Notes under the pieces: generated by a model
What the model saw: only the letters and a program-made list of their open reading frames with translations
The model's database searches: none
Told to the model about the DNA's origin: nothing
Made by a program: the position numbers and the translations under genes
Assembly: GCF_020526085.1 (NCBI RefSeq)
Contig: NZ_CP084875.1
Location: 124,001 to 188,000 of the forward strand
DNA: 64,000 bases
Direction: 5' to 3'
DNA from: Klebsiella africana
GTDB lineage: Bacteria; Pseudomonadota; Gammaproteobacteria; Enterobacterales; Enterobacteriaceae
Part shown: positions 35,131 to 44,600 of the stretch, piece after piece
Numbering within the stretch: position 1 is the stretch's first letter
Layout of the letters: each line of letters begins with the position of its first letter

Positions 35131-35895
35131 ATGAATAGTCATAAGAATTACAAAGAGTTAGGGTTATTGCAGGATTTTTTTAGAAAAAACCATAAAGCTA
35201 CCTTTAATTGTGATCAAAATAAAGTTGAGATCACCTCTTGTGATATCACTCCACTTCTTGTTAAAGGTAAAAGTAACTTTCAACAGGCTAAGTTTTGTTT
35301 ATCCGGACCGGTGATGCATTTGCGGTATCAACCTTTATGGTTTGCTATTTTGCTGGGGCTGAACGCGAGACAACCAATCCATCAAGAACTTCAGTTCAAT
35401 ATTTCACTTGTTGAACTTATAGAAAAATCGGGACGTGTTTGTCAGGCACTCGGAATCAGGCAAGTCAACTATACACTTGCTGAAGTTTCTTACTTTTTGT
35501 TGCTGCTCATAGAGTTCAGAATCGAGATACAAAAAAGTAATATCTGTCAAACCTGCTCGGTTTTTACAGAAATCAGTCACGATATAGATTTTCAGTCTAT
35601 CAGCATGGCTAGTGTTACTATCAATCCTAGAGTTGTTGACAAACTTTGGGAACTGACTAATTCGGCGTCTGTTTTTTTGACAACTCTCTTTTTTGCCAAG
35701 CGCCCGGAACTATACAGCCTACTGCAAAAGTTACTTTCAAAAACTGAAGAGGTTTCCCTTAGTGACATTGCTCCTGCAACGTTTCAACACGTACAGTTGT
35801 TATGCCGTCATGGCCTCGTCACCTACACTAAAAAGCATAAAACACTTGATATTCATAGTGTTAGCGTTTTAATTGAAGGTCTCTACCCATTGTAA
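35131..35895 (+). CDS. hypothetical protein upstream of the orphan ParB-like gene
   Basis: A 254-aa protein with no signal peptide. Leu-rich helices (EVSYFLLLLIEFRIEIQ, LYSLLQKLLSKTEEVSLSDIAPATFQHVQLLCRHGLVTYTKKH) near the C-terminus could form a winged-helix-like DNA-binding region, but no motif is decisive. Two exact palindromes (35270 read as KSNF, 35727 read as KLLS) lie inside, and a third (35906) lies 10 nt after the stop. It might regulate or replicate the element; I cannot name it. Confidence 0.6.
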   Translation: MNSHKNYKELGLLQDFFRKNHKATFNCDQNKVEITSCDITPLLVKGKSNFQQAKFCLSGPVMHLRYQPLWFAILLGLNARQPIHQELQFNISLVELIEKSGRVCQALGIRQVNYTLAEVSYFLLLLIEFRIEIQKSNICQTCSVFTEISHDIDFQSISMASVTINPRVVDKLWELTNSASVFLTTLFFAKRPELYSLLQKLLSKTEEVSLSDIAPATFQHVQLLCRHGLVTYTKKHKTLDIHSVSVLIEGLYPL

Positions 35896-35977
35896 ACAAC
35901 CAGTAAAAGTAACTTTCACAAAAAATATTCCAAACTGGCTTTTTTGACCACATAGCGAGAAATTTTTACAAAATAAT

Positions 35978-35987
35978 ACTGTACAGT
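35978..35987. promoter_or_regulatory. palindromic operator candidate before the ParB-like gene
   Basis: ACTGTACAGT is a perfect 10-bp palindrome 35 nt before the ATG of the ParB-like gene, near a possible TTGACC (-35, 35944) and TACAAA (-10). It suggests autoregulation or repression of this promoter. Confidence 0.4.
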
Positions 35988-36022
35988 CTAATTTCAGGAT
36001 TGAATCAGTCATAGGTAAGAAA

Positions 36023-37201
36023 ATGAAACAAACAGCTGACTTTTTTATCTCTACAGAGCGGAACGGGAGGCTAGTCAAAAATTTGCGGGAATTTAGTGAC
36101 GCAAATCCTGACATTTGCCACAAAGCGGTTAATGGCCAACCGTTTATGATCGACCCAAGGGCATTAGTGTTAGTTCCAAACTGGAACTGCCGTGAGATGG
36201 GCTTGGGTGAGGCATACTACAAATTACCTAAACCTGCCGAGCATATTCAGAATCTAAAAAAAGCATTTCTGAATGGGGCAGACATTGACCCTATAACTGT
36301 CGTTATTGTTGACGGTAAACCACTTGTTCGACAGGGGAACTGTCGTACAAGAGCTGCGCTTTTGGCTCAACAAGAATCAGGTCTGCCCATCCTAGTTAGA
36401 TTGCGTGAGTTCCAGGGGGACGAGATAGAACAAGAATGGCATTCTCTGGATGGGGCGAAATCTCTCCCCCTTTGCCCCGTAGGTCGCGGCATTGCCTATA
36501 GCAGACTGGTAAATGATGCCGGGATGTCTGTTGAGCAGGTTGCACAACGGGAAAACATTTCTGAAATGGCAGTTCGCCAAATCATTTCTCTTGCAACCAT
36601 CGATGACGAATTAAAGACGTTGATCAGTCAGGATGTGATTTCGTACACACTCTGTCTGGAATTAATTCGTGATCTTGGTGAAAAGGAAGCTCTTGATAAA
36701 ATTCGGGCCGACCTAAACGCCAAGATAAAGGTTATTAATAATTCCACAGGGAGTGATACCCTTCCTCTGAATGTTGCCGAAATAATTAAGTCTCATGGTA
36801 GTCCTAAGGCTGTCAGGGTCACTAAATCTTCACTGGGAGTGCAACCAATTCCTCGTAAACTGGCACAAAATCTCGCAGCCAGTACTAAAGAGGTTTGCAA
36901 CAGATTACGAGCCTCCCTGCCCTCTTCGTTTGATCTCAATCAGATTGGACCCAACGAAAAAATAAATATTGAAGTTGACAGACATCTAATTGAACTTATA
37001 TTTAACTCTGATGACTCTATTCGTGGCCATGAAGCTAAGCTCGAGCGTAAAACAACAAAGGGAAAACTTTCTAGTTCTGACCCATCAGTAACATCAGAGG
37101 TAAACTCTAATGCGCTGCCAGCTAATGATCCTATGGAGGAGCCCGCTTCAGAAAGTCAGGAAAACGAATTTTCGCTATTGAATTTAGATTCCGCAGTTTG
37201 A
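36023..37201 (+). CDS. orphan ParB/Spo0J-like DNA-binding protein
   Basis: A 392-aa ParB-family protein without a ParA neighbour. Residues ~100-120 (PLVRQGNCRTRAALLA) match the ParB nucleotide-binding GxxRxxA box; next VPLCPVG-type region and a helix-turn-helix (MSVEQVAQRENISEMAVRQIISLATI) match KorB/Spo0J. The C-terminus is acidic and Ser/Glu-rich. KorB-like proteins are repressors that also spread or loop DNA, and they bind short palindromes scattered on their plasmid. Eight exact copies of AAAGTNACTTT lie in the 2.6 kb before it. Binding to this site is inference. Confidence 0.85.
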   Translation: MKQTADFFISTERNGRLVKNLREFSDANPDICHKAVNGQPFMIDPRALVLVPNWNCREMGLGEAYYKLPKPAEHIQNLKKAFLNGADIDPITVVIVDGKPLVRQGNCRTRAALLAQQESGLPILVRLREFQGDEIEQEWHSLDGAKSLPLCPVGRGIAYSRLVNDAGMSVEQVAQRENISEMAVRQIISLATIDDELKTLISQDVISYTLCLELIRDLGEKEALDKIRADLNAKIKVINNSTGSDTLPLNVAEIIKSHGSPKAVRVTKSSLGVQPIPRKLAQNLAASTKEVCNRLRASLPSSFDLNQIGPNEKINIEVDRHLIELIFNSDDSIRGHEAKLERKTTKGKLSSSDPSVTSEVNSNALPANDPMEEPASESQENEFSLLNLDSAV

Positions 37202-37242
37202 ATTTAAACAACGAGATAATTTAAATGATAGAGGATTGGGCT

Positions 37243-37371
37243 ATGTCTGATAGTAAAATCAACGAGATGCAGGGAATCCCCCCTTTTCCAGAAAATGGAG
37301 AACCTGTTGCAGTATTGGTTCCCCCGGTAGCAATGAATAATTTTCCGGAGGCTAATCCAGAAGAGGATTAA
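37243..37371 (+). CDS. small acidic ORF after the ParB-like gene
   Basis: A 42-aa proline-rich acidic peptide (MSDSKINEMQGIPPFPENG... NPEED) with GAGGA 7 nt before the ATG; an in-frame ATG at 37225 would add 6 residues. It lies 41 nt after the ParB-like stop, so it may be in the same transcript, and a terminator follows. Coding status is supported only by the ribosome-binding site and position. Confidence 0.45.
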   Translation: MSDSKINEMQGIPPFPENGEPVAVLVPPVAMNNFPEANPEED

Positions 37372-37404
37372 CTACTTCTTTGAACCTATTCGTCTTTAAA
37401 GTAA

Positions 37405-37430
37405 GGGGCTATTTTACAGCTCCTTATTTT
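37405..37430 (+). terminator. rho-independent terminator
   Basis: AAGGGGCT / AGCTCCTT with an ATTTTAC loop, allowing G-U pairs in RNA, followed by ATTTTATT. It closes the ParB-like gene unit. Confidence 0.6.
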
Positions 37431-37628
37431 ATTGTAACTTAACCTAAAAATACCTTCCTTTCGTTATAGACACTGAATAAAATCCATTCCGATCTTATTA
37501 GTGAATGTTTTTGATGTATATAAATTAACTCCTTATTCGCCCTTTTTGTATTTTTAAAATAGGGTATGTACAAGCCTTTTTCATTTGATTTAATTGTGTC
37601 ATACATAACGCGATGGTGGGGCCTATCC

Positions 37629-38087
37629 ATGACACATTCGAATGAAAGTTGGTATTCAGTTGACGGTCAGTTAATTGATAATAAACTTGTTTTCAATATT
37701 AATGAATTCAACGGCACTGCTCGGTATGAAAAAAATTTTATCTGCTCATATTGTAAAGGGTCAGGTCGTCATCGTATCAGTTATGCAAATTCTTTAGGAA
37801 AATGTACCTCGTGTAAAGGTACGGGCAAACAAGGTACCTTAATAAAAGAGTGTTTCACGCTTCAAATGCTTTTTAAAAAGAATTATCTAGCTGCTAAAAA
37901 GATTGTTTCTTCACGACACTGGCGTGAGAGTCAAGGAAAAAATTTATCAGCCCTTGAGAGACAAATCATGTCTTCAAGCAACAAAAACCCCTTCCTTAAA
38001 AGCCTTACGCTTACGATTCAAAGTGGTCGTCATCTTTCAACTAAGCAGATTGCTGTTGCAGAAAGTATCCTTTCGCAACTCAGCTGA
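37629..38087 (+). CDS. protein with DnaJ-type zinc-finger repeats
   Basis: A 152-aa protein from MTHSNESWYSV; GGTGGGG lies about 8 nt upstream, favoured over ATG 37566. CSYCKGSGRH and CTSCKGTGKQ (residues ~40-65) form the two CxxCxGxG motifs of a DnaJ zinc finger. There is no J domain, so it is not a true co-chaperone; the zinc finger may bind another protein. The C-terminal half is basic and helical. It resembles the protein at 34407 in layout only. Confidence 0.68.
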   Translation: MTHSNESWYSVDGQLIDNKLVFNINEFNGTARYEKNFICSYCKGSGRHRISYANSLGKCTSCKGTGKQGTLIKECFTLQMLFKKNYLAAKKIVSSRHWRESQGKNLSALERQIMSSSNKNPFLKSLTLTIQSGRHLSTKQIAVAESILSQLS

Positions 38088-38247
38088 ACCTCGGAGTGAA
38101 AATGTCACTATCAAAAGATGGTGACATTTCTTTCTTTTGCTCTCTTATGTCGGAAACCCAAAAATTTCACATGATACTATTCTCGTATAGACCTATGAGT
38201 GTCTTTGAAAAGTAACTTTCGTGGCTTCTCACATAAAAAGGTTTCCT

Positions 38248-40686
38248 ATGCGCTTTTCACTATTCTTACATCATTCTGCTTTAGCTTTGAGTCTCTCAAT
38301 AGCCACGAGCATGTTTTCCAACGCCCAGGCCCGGGTATACGAGTACACCTTTACAGATATCAATGGGGCGCAAAAAAGTGTCCCTGAAAGTGCGCCCTAT
38401 CTTAATCCACATGGGAATTTTAACGCTCTCCTCATTGGTGGCTTGGATCAACAAATCCGCTTAACCGTAACTCGCGATGCTGATAACAGTGCTGTTTACA
38501 GCACAACAACAAGTATCATCTCTGTTGATGATAGGATTTCTTCCGCTAATGGAAATATCTTTTACGGAAAGACTGTCACTATTCCACCTATCAGTGATGG
38601 TCGTTACACCATAAAATCTGAGATTTTAGACTCAAAATCTACCGTTGTTTCAACAACATCTCATCCTTTTATAATAGATACGGTAGGCCCTACGTCTGAT
38701 AACTTCTCTGTACCATGGATTCCTGGGTACAACATGGTTGTAACGGGACCTCGCTGGGAACTTGGCCAAGGTCAAGAGTCTGCTATAAATCTTGCAATTA
38801 AGAATATCAATGATCTATCTGGTTTTGATAAGGCTATTGTTCAAATAATAAAACCAGATGGATCAACACAATCCAGCTATACAATGACCTACGACGAAGG
38901 GTCAAGAGCTGCTACAGCCCCAATAACTAAAGGTGGAGGAACGATAGCCAAAGCTACCTGGATGCCAGTGTCGGATGCCGATGTAGAGTTTCGCTTTCGA
39001 GCATTCCTTTATGATAAAGCCGGAAATGTTACTCAAGTCCCCGACCAAAAATTTGTATTTGATTCTTCTGCAGGTGAATATGAGCTATTTGCAGTTGCAG
39101 ACCCCAATTCTTCAACTAGTGTTGTTCCCGGCATTTCGTCTGGCTACATTAAATATACAGCAGGGATGACTGTTAATACTAACCCTGTCACTCTTGTGTA
39201 CAAAATTCCCAAACATAATTATAGGGCTTATAACAAAGCTGGTTTATCCTTCGGTTCTTTGCTTACTGAGGATAATAGTTATGTATATATAAAACAATCC
39301 ACCCCAGTAGGAACATCATTTACTATTCACAATGGATACCAGTACGGTGGTGGTAACGCTTCGTATAATGTTAAGTTAAGTTCAATCGCTCCGAAATCCC
39401 CATCAATAAAATCCTTCGCAGCAAACTTTTCTACAATTGGCGATTTTTCTGCTGGCACAATGAAATTCACAAACATGGATTTGCCAGGTGAATATCAAAG
39501 TATAACTGTGTTTGTAGATCCTAGAGATTATGTGCAGTCATTTTATAACATTACACAAGGCTACGAAGTTTGTACTATTGAGCCCGGAGAAAGTTCTTGC
39601 ACAGGTCCTTTTTCATACGCAATAAACAAAGGGAATGGTTACTTAGCTCATTATTTTATAGTTCGCAATCAAGATAAGACACTTACATCAAATCAATTTG
39701 AGATTCGTAGCATTTGGAATACAGATTTAATACCTAAGATCACAGGGTATGATTACAAAGAAGAGAATAAGTCTGTCCTTGTTTATGTCACACAACCCGG
39801 CAATGGCAATTGGCGTGATGTCTTGATGCTTTCTAAGGTAGAGATACTGGATACAATTTCTAATACGGTTCTTCTGACGGGCACAAAAGTTGCGATGTCT
39901 GGAGAGGACTATACTTATGCATTTGATTTATCGGCTATACCTGAAGGGAAGTATGATTTAACATTCAGGGCCACTGATACTTTTAACAACAGTTCTCAGT
40001 TGCCGTTCAGATCTCTTGTTATTGATAACTCCCCTCCTTCAATTTCTTTTTCGTATGAAGGTAAACCACTGTTATCAGAAAGTACAGTCTATGGATTAGA
40101 AAACATCTCTGTAGATGTATCTGATGCTTTAAGTAAGTCCAAGATTTCTCAAATGGTTCTTCAAGGAGGCCCTGCATCAGATGATGTAGAATTAGGATTT
40201 ACCCATAACACAGATGGTTCATACACACCACTTTATCCTCGTTTGTTTCCATCACTTGATGAAAAAACTGATAAATACACACTTGTAGTTAAAGCTATAG
40301 ATGATGCAGGTAATGAGTCATCAAAATCTATCCGTTTTGCATATTATCCTAAGAATCTCATTGTTCTTGATAAACTTAATACCCTTGCGGTTAACAAACC
40401 GTTAAACCTTTCTTCAGGTGAACCTCTGGCTGTTCTTAAAGCAAGTCAGTTACGCCGTAATGATGGTTCCTTAGCAAAAGGCGTTCAGACAGCTTTAATT
40501 ACTGTTAGGGGTGACTCAGCATTCCCAATTAGTGTTATTGGAAACATTGTTTCTCCAGGTGAAACGAAAGAAATTCAAATAGATTTAGGTTCTGTAGGAA
40601 ATGACGTTGTTGTCCCTATATTCCCTGGAGTATCTGGCGTTGTCGGTGCCTCCGGTTTTATTGTTGAATTCCCTCAACTAAAATAA
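38248..40686 (+). CDS. secreted Ig-like protein, paralogue 1
   Basis: An 812-aa protein from MRFSLFLHHSALALSLSI (signal peptide; AAGG 6-7 nt upstream; ATG 38221 is weaker). After the signal is RVYEYTFTDINGAQKSVPES, an N-terminal module I link tentatively to DUF4165, followed by several Ig-like modules (ILDTISNTVLLTG, DYTYAFDLSAIPEGKYDL) and a conserved C-terminal part ending VEFPQLK. No membrane anchor is seen. The 801-aa proteins at 46210 and 48753 are clear paralogues. The gene is 10 nt after an exact palindrome (38209). A surface or contact role is inferred. Confidence 0.78.
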   Translation: MRFSLFLHHSALALSLSIATSMFSNAQARVYEYTFTDINGAQKSVPESAPYLNPHGNFNALLIGGLDQQIRLTVTRDADNSAVYSTTTSIISVDDRISSANGNIFYGKTVTIPPISDGRYTIKSEILDSKSTVVSTTSHPFIIDTVGPTSDNFSVPWIPGYNMVVTGPRWELGQGQESAINLAIKNINDLSGFDKAIVQIIKPDGSTQSSYTMTYDEGSRAATAPITKGGGTIAKATWMPVSDADVEFRFRAFLYDKAGNVTQVPDQKFVFDSSAGEYELFAVADPNSSTSVVPGISSGYIKYTAGMTVNTNPVTLVYKIPKHNYRAYNKAGLSFGSLLTEDNSYVYIKQSTPVGTSFTIHNGYQYGGGNASYNVKLSSIAPKSPSIKSFAANFSTIGDFSAGTMKFTNMDLPGEYQSITVFVDPRDYVQSFYNITQGYEVCTIEPGESSCTGPFSYAINKGNGYLAHYFIVRNQDKTLTSNQFEIRSIWNTDLIPKITGYDYKEENKSVLVYVTQPGNGNWRDVLMLSKVEILDTISNTVLLTGTKVAMSGEDYTYAFDLSAIPEGKYDLTFRATDTFNNSSQLPFRSLVIDNSPPSISFSYEGKPLLSESTVYGLENISVDVSDALSKSKISQMVLQGGPASDDVELGFTHNTDGSYTPLYPRLFPSLDEKTDKYTLVVKAIDDAGNESSKSIRFAYYPKNLIVLDKLNTLAVNKPLNLSSGEPLAVLKASQLRRNDGSLAKGVQTALITVRGDSAFPISVIGNIVSPGETKEIQIDLGSVGNDVVVPIFPGVSGVVGASGFIVEFPQLK

Positions 40687-40700
40687 TTATTAACCACTCC

Positions 40701-40725
40701 AAAAACCAGCTTCTGGCTGGTTTTT
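40701..40725 (+). terminator. rho-independent terminator
   Basis: AAAAACCAGC-ttct-GGCTGGTTTTT, a strong stem with T-run, 15 nt after the stop of the Ig-like gene. Confidence 0.88.
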
Positions 40726-40960
40726 GTATTTTTTTAATAAAGATAGCTGATATGCCTAGCCCCCTCCCCTTTTCTTTTACATGACCTGAAAACCCATCTT
40801 CTTTTTTTTTCACATATCCTCCCCCTTCGATATTTACCAGTCATCCCCTGAGCTTCCGCAATTACCTGAAGTGATAATATGCTGAACACCTCCCCTCTTC
40901 CCGGTGATTTACTTGTGACTTAACTTACTCATGAAGACCTGTATGAATAAAATCATCCCG
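40726..40960. other. gene-free stretch before the repeat array
   Basis: T/C-rich sequence (runs such as cttcttttttttt and ccctcccctt) with no plausible gene. It leads into the first degenerate unit of the 66-bp array. Confidence 0.5.
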
Positions 40961-42545
40961 TTATTCGCAGCTACATCCCGGAAGCCTCTAAATTCTGATG
41001 CCCCACATATGCAGTACGATCCCTGTTCGCAGTCGTATATCTTAAGCCTCAGCGGATTCCTGATGCGCAGCAGCTGAAAACAACCCCCTTGTTCGCAGTC
41101 AGATACCTTAAGCCTCATCAGACTCCTGATGTGCAGCAGTTGAAAACAACCCCGTAGTTCGCAGTCGGATACCAGAGTCACAGCAGACTCATAATGTGCA
41201 GCTGGTGAAAACAACCCCGTTGTTCGCAGTCGGATACCTGAAGCCACGGCAGACTCATTATGTGCAGCTGGTGAAAACAACCCCGTTGTTCGCAGTCGGA
41301 TACCAGAAGCCACAGCAGACTCATAATGTGCAGCCGGTGAAAACAACCCCGTTGTTCGCAGTCGGATACCTGAAACCACGGCAGACTCATGATGTGCAGC
41401 TGGTGAAAACAACCCCGTTGTTCGCAGTCGGATACCAGAAGCCACAGCAGACTCATGATGTGCAGCTGGTGAAAACAACCCCGTTGTTCGCAGTCGGATA
41501 CCAGAAGCCACAGCAGACTCATAATGTGCAGCCGGTGAAAATAATCCCGTTGTTCGCAGTCAGATACCTCCAGCCTCATCAGCCCCTCGATGCGCAGCAA
41601 GTTAAACCCCATGTTCGCAGACGCATACCTGAAGCCACAGCAGACTCATGATGTGCAGCCGGTGAAACAACCCCGTTGTTCGCAGTCGAATACCTCCAGC
41701 CTCATCAGACTCCCGATGCGTAGCAAGTTAACCCCCCTCAGCTTATCCGCAGTCGGATACCCGAAGCCACCACAGACTCATGATGTGCAGCAGGTGAATA
41801 CAACCCCGTTGTTCGCAGTCGGATACCAGAAGCCACAGCTGACTCATAATGTGCAGCCAGTGAAAACACCCCCGTTGTTCGCAGTCGGATACCTGAAGCC
41901 ACAGCAGACTCATAATGAGCAGCCGGTGAAAACAACCCCGTTGTTCGCAGTCGGTTACCTGAAGCCACAGCAGACTTATAATGAGCAGCCGGTGAAAACA
42001 CTCCCGTTGTTCGCAGTCAGATACCTCCAGCCTCATCAGCCCCCCGATGCGCAGCAAGTTAAACCCCATGTTCGCAGACGCATACATGAAGCCACAGCAG
42101 ACTCATGATGTCCAGGAGGTGAAGACAACCCCGTTGTTCGCAGTCGGATACCAGAAGCCACAGCAGACTCATTATGTGCAGCTGGTGAATACAACCCCGT
42201 TGTTCGCAGTCGGATACCAGAAGCCACGGCAGACTCATGATGTACAGCAGGTGATAACAATTCCCTGTTCGCAGTCAGATACCTCCAGCCTCATCAGACC
42301 CTTGATGCGCAGCAAGTTAAACCCCCTCAGCTTGTCCTCAGTTAGTTACCTGAAGTCTCTTCAGGCTACCGATGTGTAGCCAGTTAAACCCCTTGTTCGC
42401 AGACGCATACCTGAAGCCACAGCAGACTCATAATGTGCAGCCGGTGAAAACAACCCCGTTGTTCGCAGGCAGATACCTGAAGCCGCAGCAGACTCATAAT
42501 GTGCAGCCGGTGAAAACAACCCCGTTGTTCGCACTATGCTCATGT
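40961..42545. repeat. array of ~25 tandem 66-bp repeats
   Basis: A unit built around TTGTTCGCAGTCGGATACC recurs at 66-bp steps (core at 41161, 41226, 41292, 41358 and on). About 25 copies are recognisable to 42530. A second type, with CAGCCTCATCAGNCCC and GATGCGCAGCAAGTTAAACCCC, is mixed among them. As 66 = 22 codons, several frames are open by chance, so I reject the long ORFs here. The array ends ~0.8 kb before parA. It resembles an iteron/centromere-like or incompatibility region. Confidence 0.88.
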
Positions 42546-43090
42546 GATCCTCTCGTAACTCATGAAGCCCCATAGATGATTTCAACTCCTTTTTATAAAA
42601 CGGCTATCTGAATCCTCAGACTTTTCCAGATATCTTGCAGATAAAACCATCCCGCTGTCTGTTCGCAATCGGCTATCTGAAGCCTTATCAGATTCCTGAT
42701 GCTTGCAGGTGTAAAAAACCTTTTGTTCGTAATCGGATCCAAGGATTCTCTGGTCACCCATGAAGTCCACAGATGAAATGCAACTCCGCTGTTGGCAGTC
42801 TGGTCATGCGTGCCCATGGAGACTCATGAAGCCCCACAGATGCAATCAAACTACGTTTCACAAAGTCGGTATCAGAATCCACAGAAGAATCCTGATGCCT
42901 TGTAGATGAAAGCCCATTGTTCGTAGTCGGCAATTCTGGTCTGGAGCCCCAATAAGTTGAACAGCCATGTTTTCGACCTCGAAATTTGGGAAGGTATACA
43001 TCGTTAAACCGGCCTCCAGTAGATAGGTGAAAGAGAAGGGCAGGGCAGGGCATGGTAAAGGGGTGGCGTAGTCATTTGCGCCCATGGGTT
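42546..43090. repeat. decayed edge of the 66-bp array
   Basis: Weak copies of the core are seen at 42660 (TTCGCAATCGG), 42723 (TTCGTAATCGG), 42793 (GGCAGTCTGG) and 42920 (TTCGTAGTCGG), with other repeat pieces (ACTCATGAAGCCCCA at 42557 and 42829). The copies lose similarity toward parA, as expected for array edges. Confidence 0.65.
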
Positions 43091-43352
43091 CTAGCTAAAT
43101 TTTAAAAATTGAGTATGGATGGCTGGGAAAAAGTCTCAGAATTCACCAAATCTGTGAATTTTGCCTAGTTAAAATAGATTTCTTTTAATATCAATACCTT
43201 GAGGATTGTTTGTACATTTCTCGCCCAAAAAAGACTGTGCACGAAATCTCATTTTGAGCGCAAGATATGATAAAAGTGCATTGTAATGCACTTTTACCTT
43301 GTAATACGCTCAATCCTCATGAATAATGTGAAGACTAACCTAAGGAGAGATC
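43091..43352 (+). promoter_or_regulatory. parAB promoter/operator region
   Basis: AATTCAC-caaatct-GTGAATT is an inverted repeat at 43140-43160. TAAAAGTGCATT-gt-AATGCACTTTTA is a perfect 12-bp inverted repeat at 43271-43296, 57 nt before the parA ATG. AAGGAGA precedes the ATG. Type Ia ParA proteins repress their own promoter by binding such inverted repeats. Confidence 0.6.
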
Positions 43353-44600
43353 ATGAGCATATTAGATGATATTCGTACTATCGGCCTAAAGATGAAAAAT
43401 GAACAAGCAAGCCTCAAGGAAATAATCTTGGAGTCGAGTCGGGTTGATGTTTCGGATGAACAAGTCGATGGCTTAGATCGTCTTATCTATAACCATTGTT
43501 TAAATAAAAAAACTCTTTCGGACTTCTTTGGTAAATCAAGAAACACTTTTAGTAGAATTCTTTCTGAACTACATGAGAAAAAAGTGATCGGTGAACCTAT
43601 CTTCCAGAATAAGAGTCACCTGTATACACGTTGGGATGTTCAAAAAATAATGGAAGCGATGGGCACTATTCAATATCGTGAAATGTATTTGCCCCGAGTT
43701 ATTGTGACGGAAAACCATAAAGGTGGGACAGGTAAAAGTACAACAACAGCAACACTTGCTACCGCGGCCGCTTTGGATCTTAATCTGAATGCAAAAATCT
43801 GCGTAATTGATCTTGACCCCCAAGGCTCGTTAGGCAATAACCTTATCCACTCAACTAGTGAAGATAGTGTTTACCTAACCATAACCGATGTTCTGCTTAG
43901 TGAAATTGAAGATAATGACTTTACACAATATATAAAACAGGGATATACGGAAGCACAAATTATTGGTGCTATGGCATTTTCAACCCATCTCCCTAACATG
44001 GATGTTATAACTGCATTCCCGACAGATGATAGATTTACTGATAAATATTGGAGCCTCGATAAGGAGGCAAGACTCAAACTTCTGACACGTTTTCGTGATG
44101 TGGTTATACCTGTATTAAAGGAAAAATATGACCTTATATTTATAGATACTCCGCCACAAGATTCTCCAATTATTTGGTCAACAAACGAAGCAGCTGATGC
44201 AATACTTGTTCCCATTACACCACGAGAATATGATTTTGCATCAACCACAAACTATATGATTACGATTTCAGACCGACTTGAGCAGCTTCCATCTAAGGGA
44301 ACAAATATTAAATGGATAAATGTTCTTGCAGTAAACGTAGATGATAGAAGTCAACATGAGGTTCGTACTTTAAATAAACTAGTAAGAACTGTACGTGATC
44401 GGTTCATGACAACAAATATTAAACATTCAGAGGCTTTCGTTGCAGCGGCTGAAAAAGGTCGTACTGTACTCGATATTAAAAAATCAGAAGAACTTTGTTC
44501 TTCAAAACAATATGATATTGCTGAAATGTCGGTTCAGTCGGTGTATCAACAACTTATCAATGAAATTAAAAGCTTCTCAGTTAGGGAGGAGGGTAAATAA
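43353..44600 (+). CDS. parA: ParA-type partition ATPase (type Ia)
   Basis: A 415-aa P1/F-like ParA. An N-terminal winged helix-turn-helix (TLSDFFGKSRNTFSRILSELHEKK) supports autorepression. The deviant Walker A is KGGTGKST at residues 123-130, with VIDLDPQGS and LIFIDTPPQ further on. The ATPase moves plasmid copies over the nucleoid when stimulated by ParB. It ends with a 1-nt overlap into parB (TAATG), so the two are coupled. AAGGAGAGATC precedes the ATG. Very secure call. Confidence 0.96.
   Translation: MSILDDIRTIGLKMKNEQASLKEIILESSRVDVSDEQVDGLDRLIYNHCLNKKTLSDFFGKSRNTFSRILSELHEKKVIGEPIFQNKSHLYTRWDVQKIMEAMGTIQYREMYLPRVIVTENHKGGTGKSTTTATLATAAALDLNLNAKICVIDLDPQGSLGNNLIHSTSEDSVYLTITDVLLSEIEDNDFTQYIKQGYTEAQIIGAMAFSTHLPNMDVITAFPTDDRFTDKYWSLDKEARLKLLTRFRDVVIPVLKEKYDLIFIDTPPQDSPIIWSTNEAADAILVPITPREYDFASTTNYMITISDRLEQLPSKGTNIKWINVLAVNVDDRSQHEVRTLNKLVRTVRDRFMTTNIKHSEAFVAAAEKGRTVLDIKKSEELCSSKQYDIAEMSVQSVYQQLINEIKSFSVREEGK

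Noticed and set aside
35131-35895. Replication initiator
   Set aside because: Position and a possible winged helix suggested it, but no Rep family motif was found.
40909-42585. Several long reading frames on both strands in the repeat array (for example 200, 172 and 151 codons)
   Set aside because: They repeat the same 22-residue unit because the DNA repeat is 66 bp; open in several frames at once, with no ribosome-binding sites.
42582-43085. Reading frames of 60-100 codons before parA
   Set aside because: They fall in decayed repeat DNA, overlap each other and lack starts with ribosome-binding sites.
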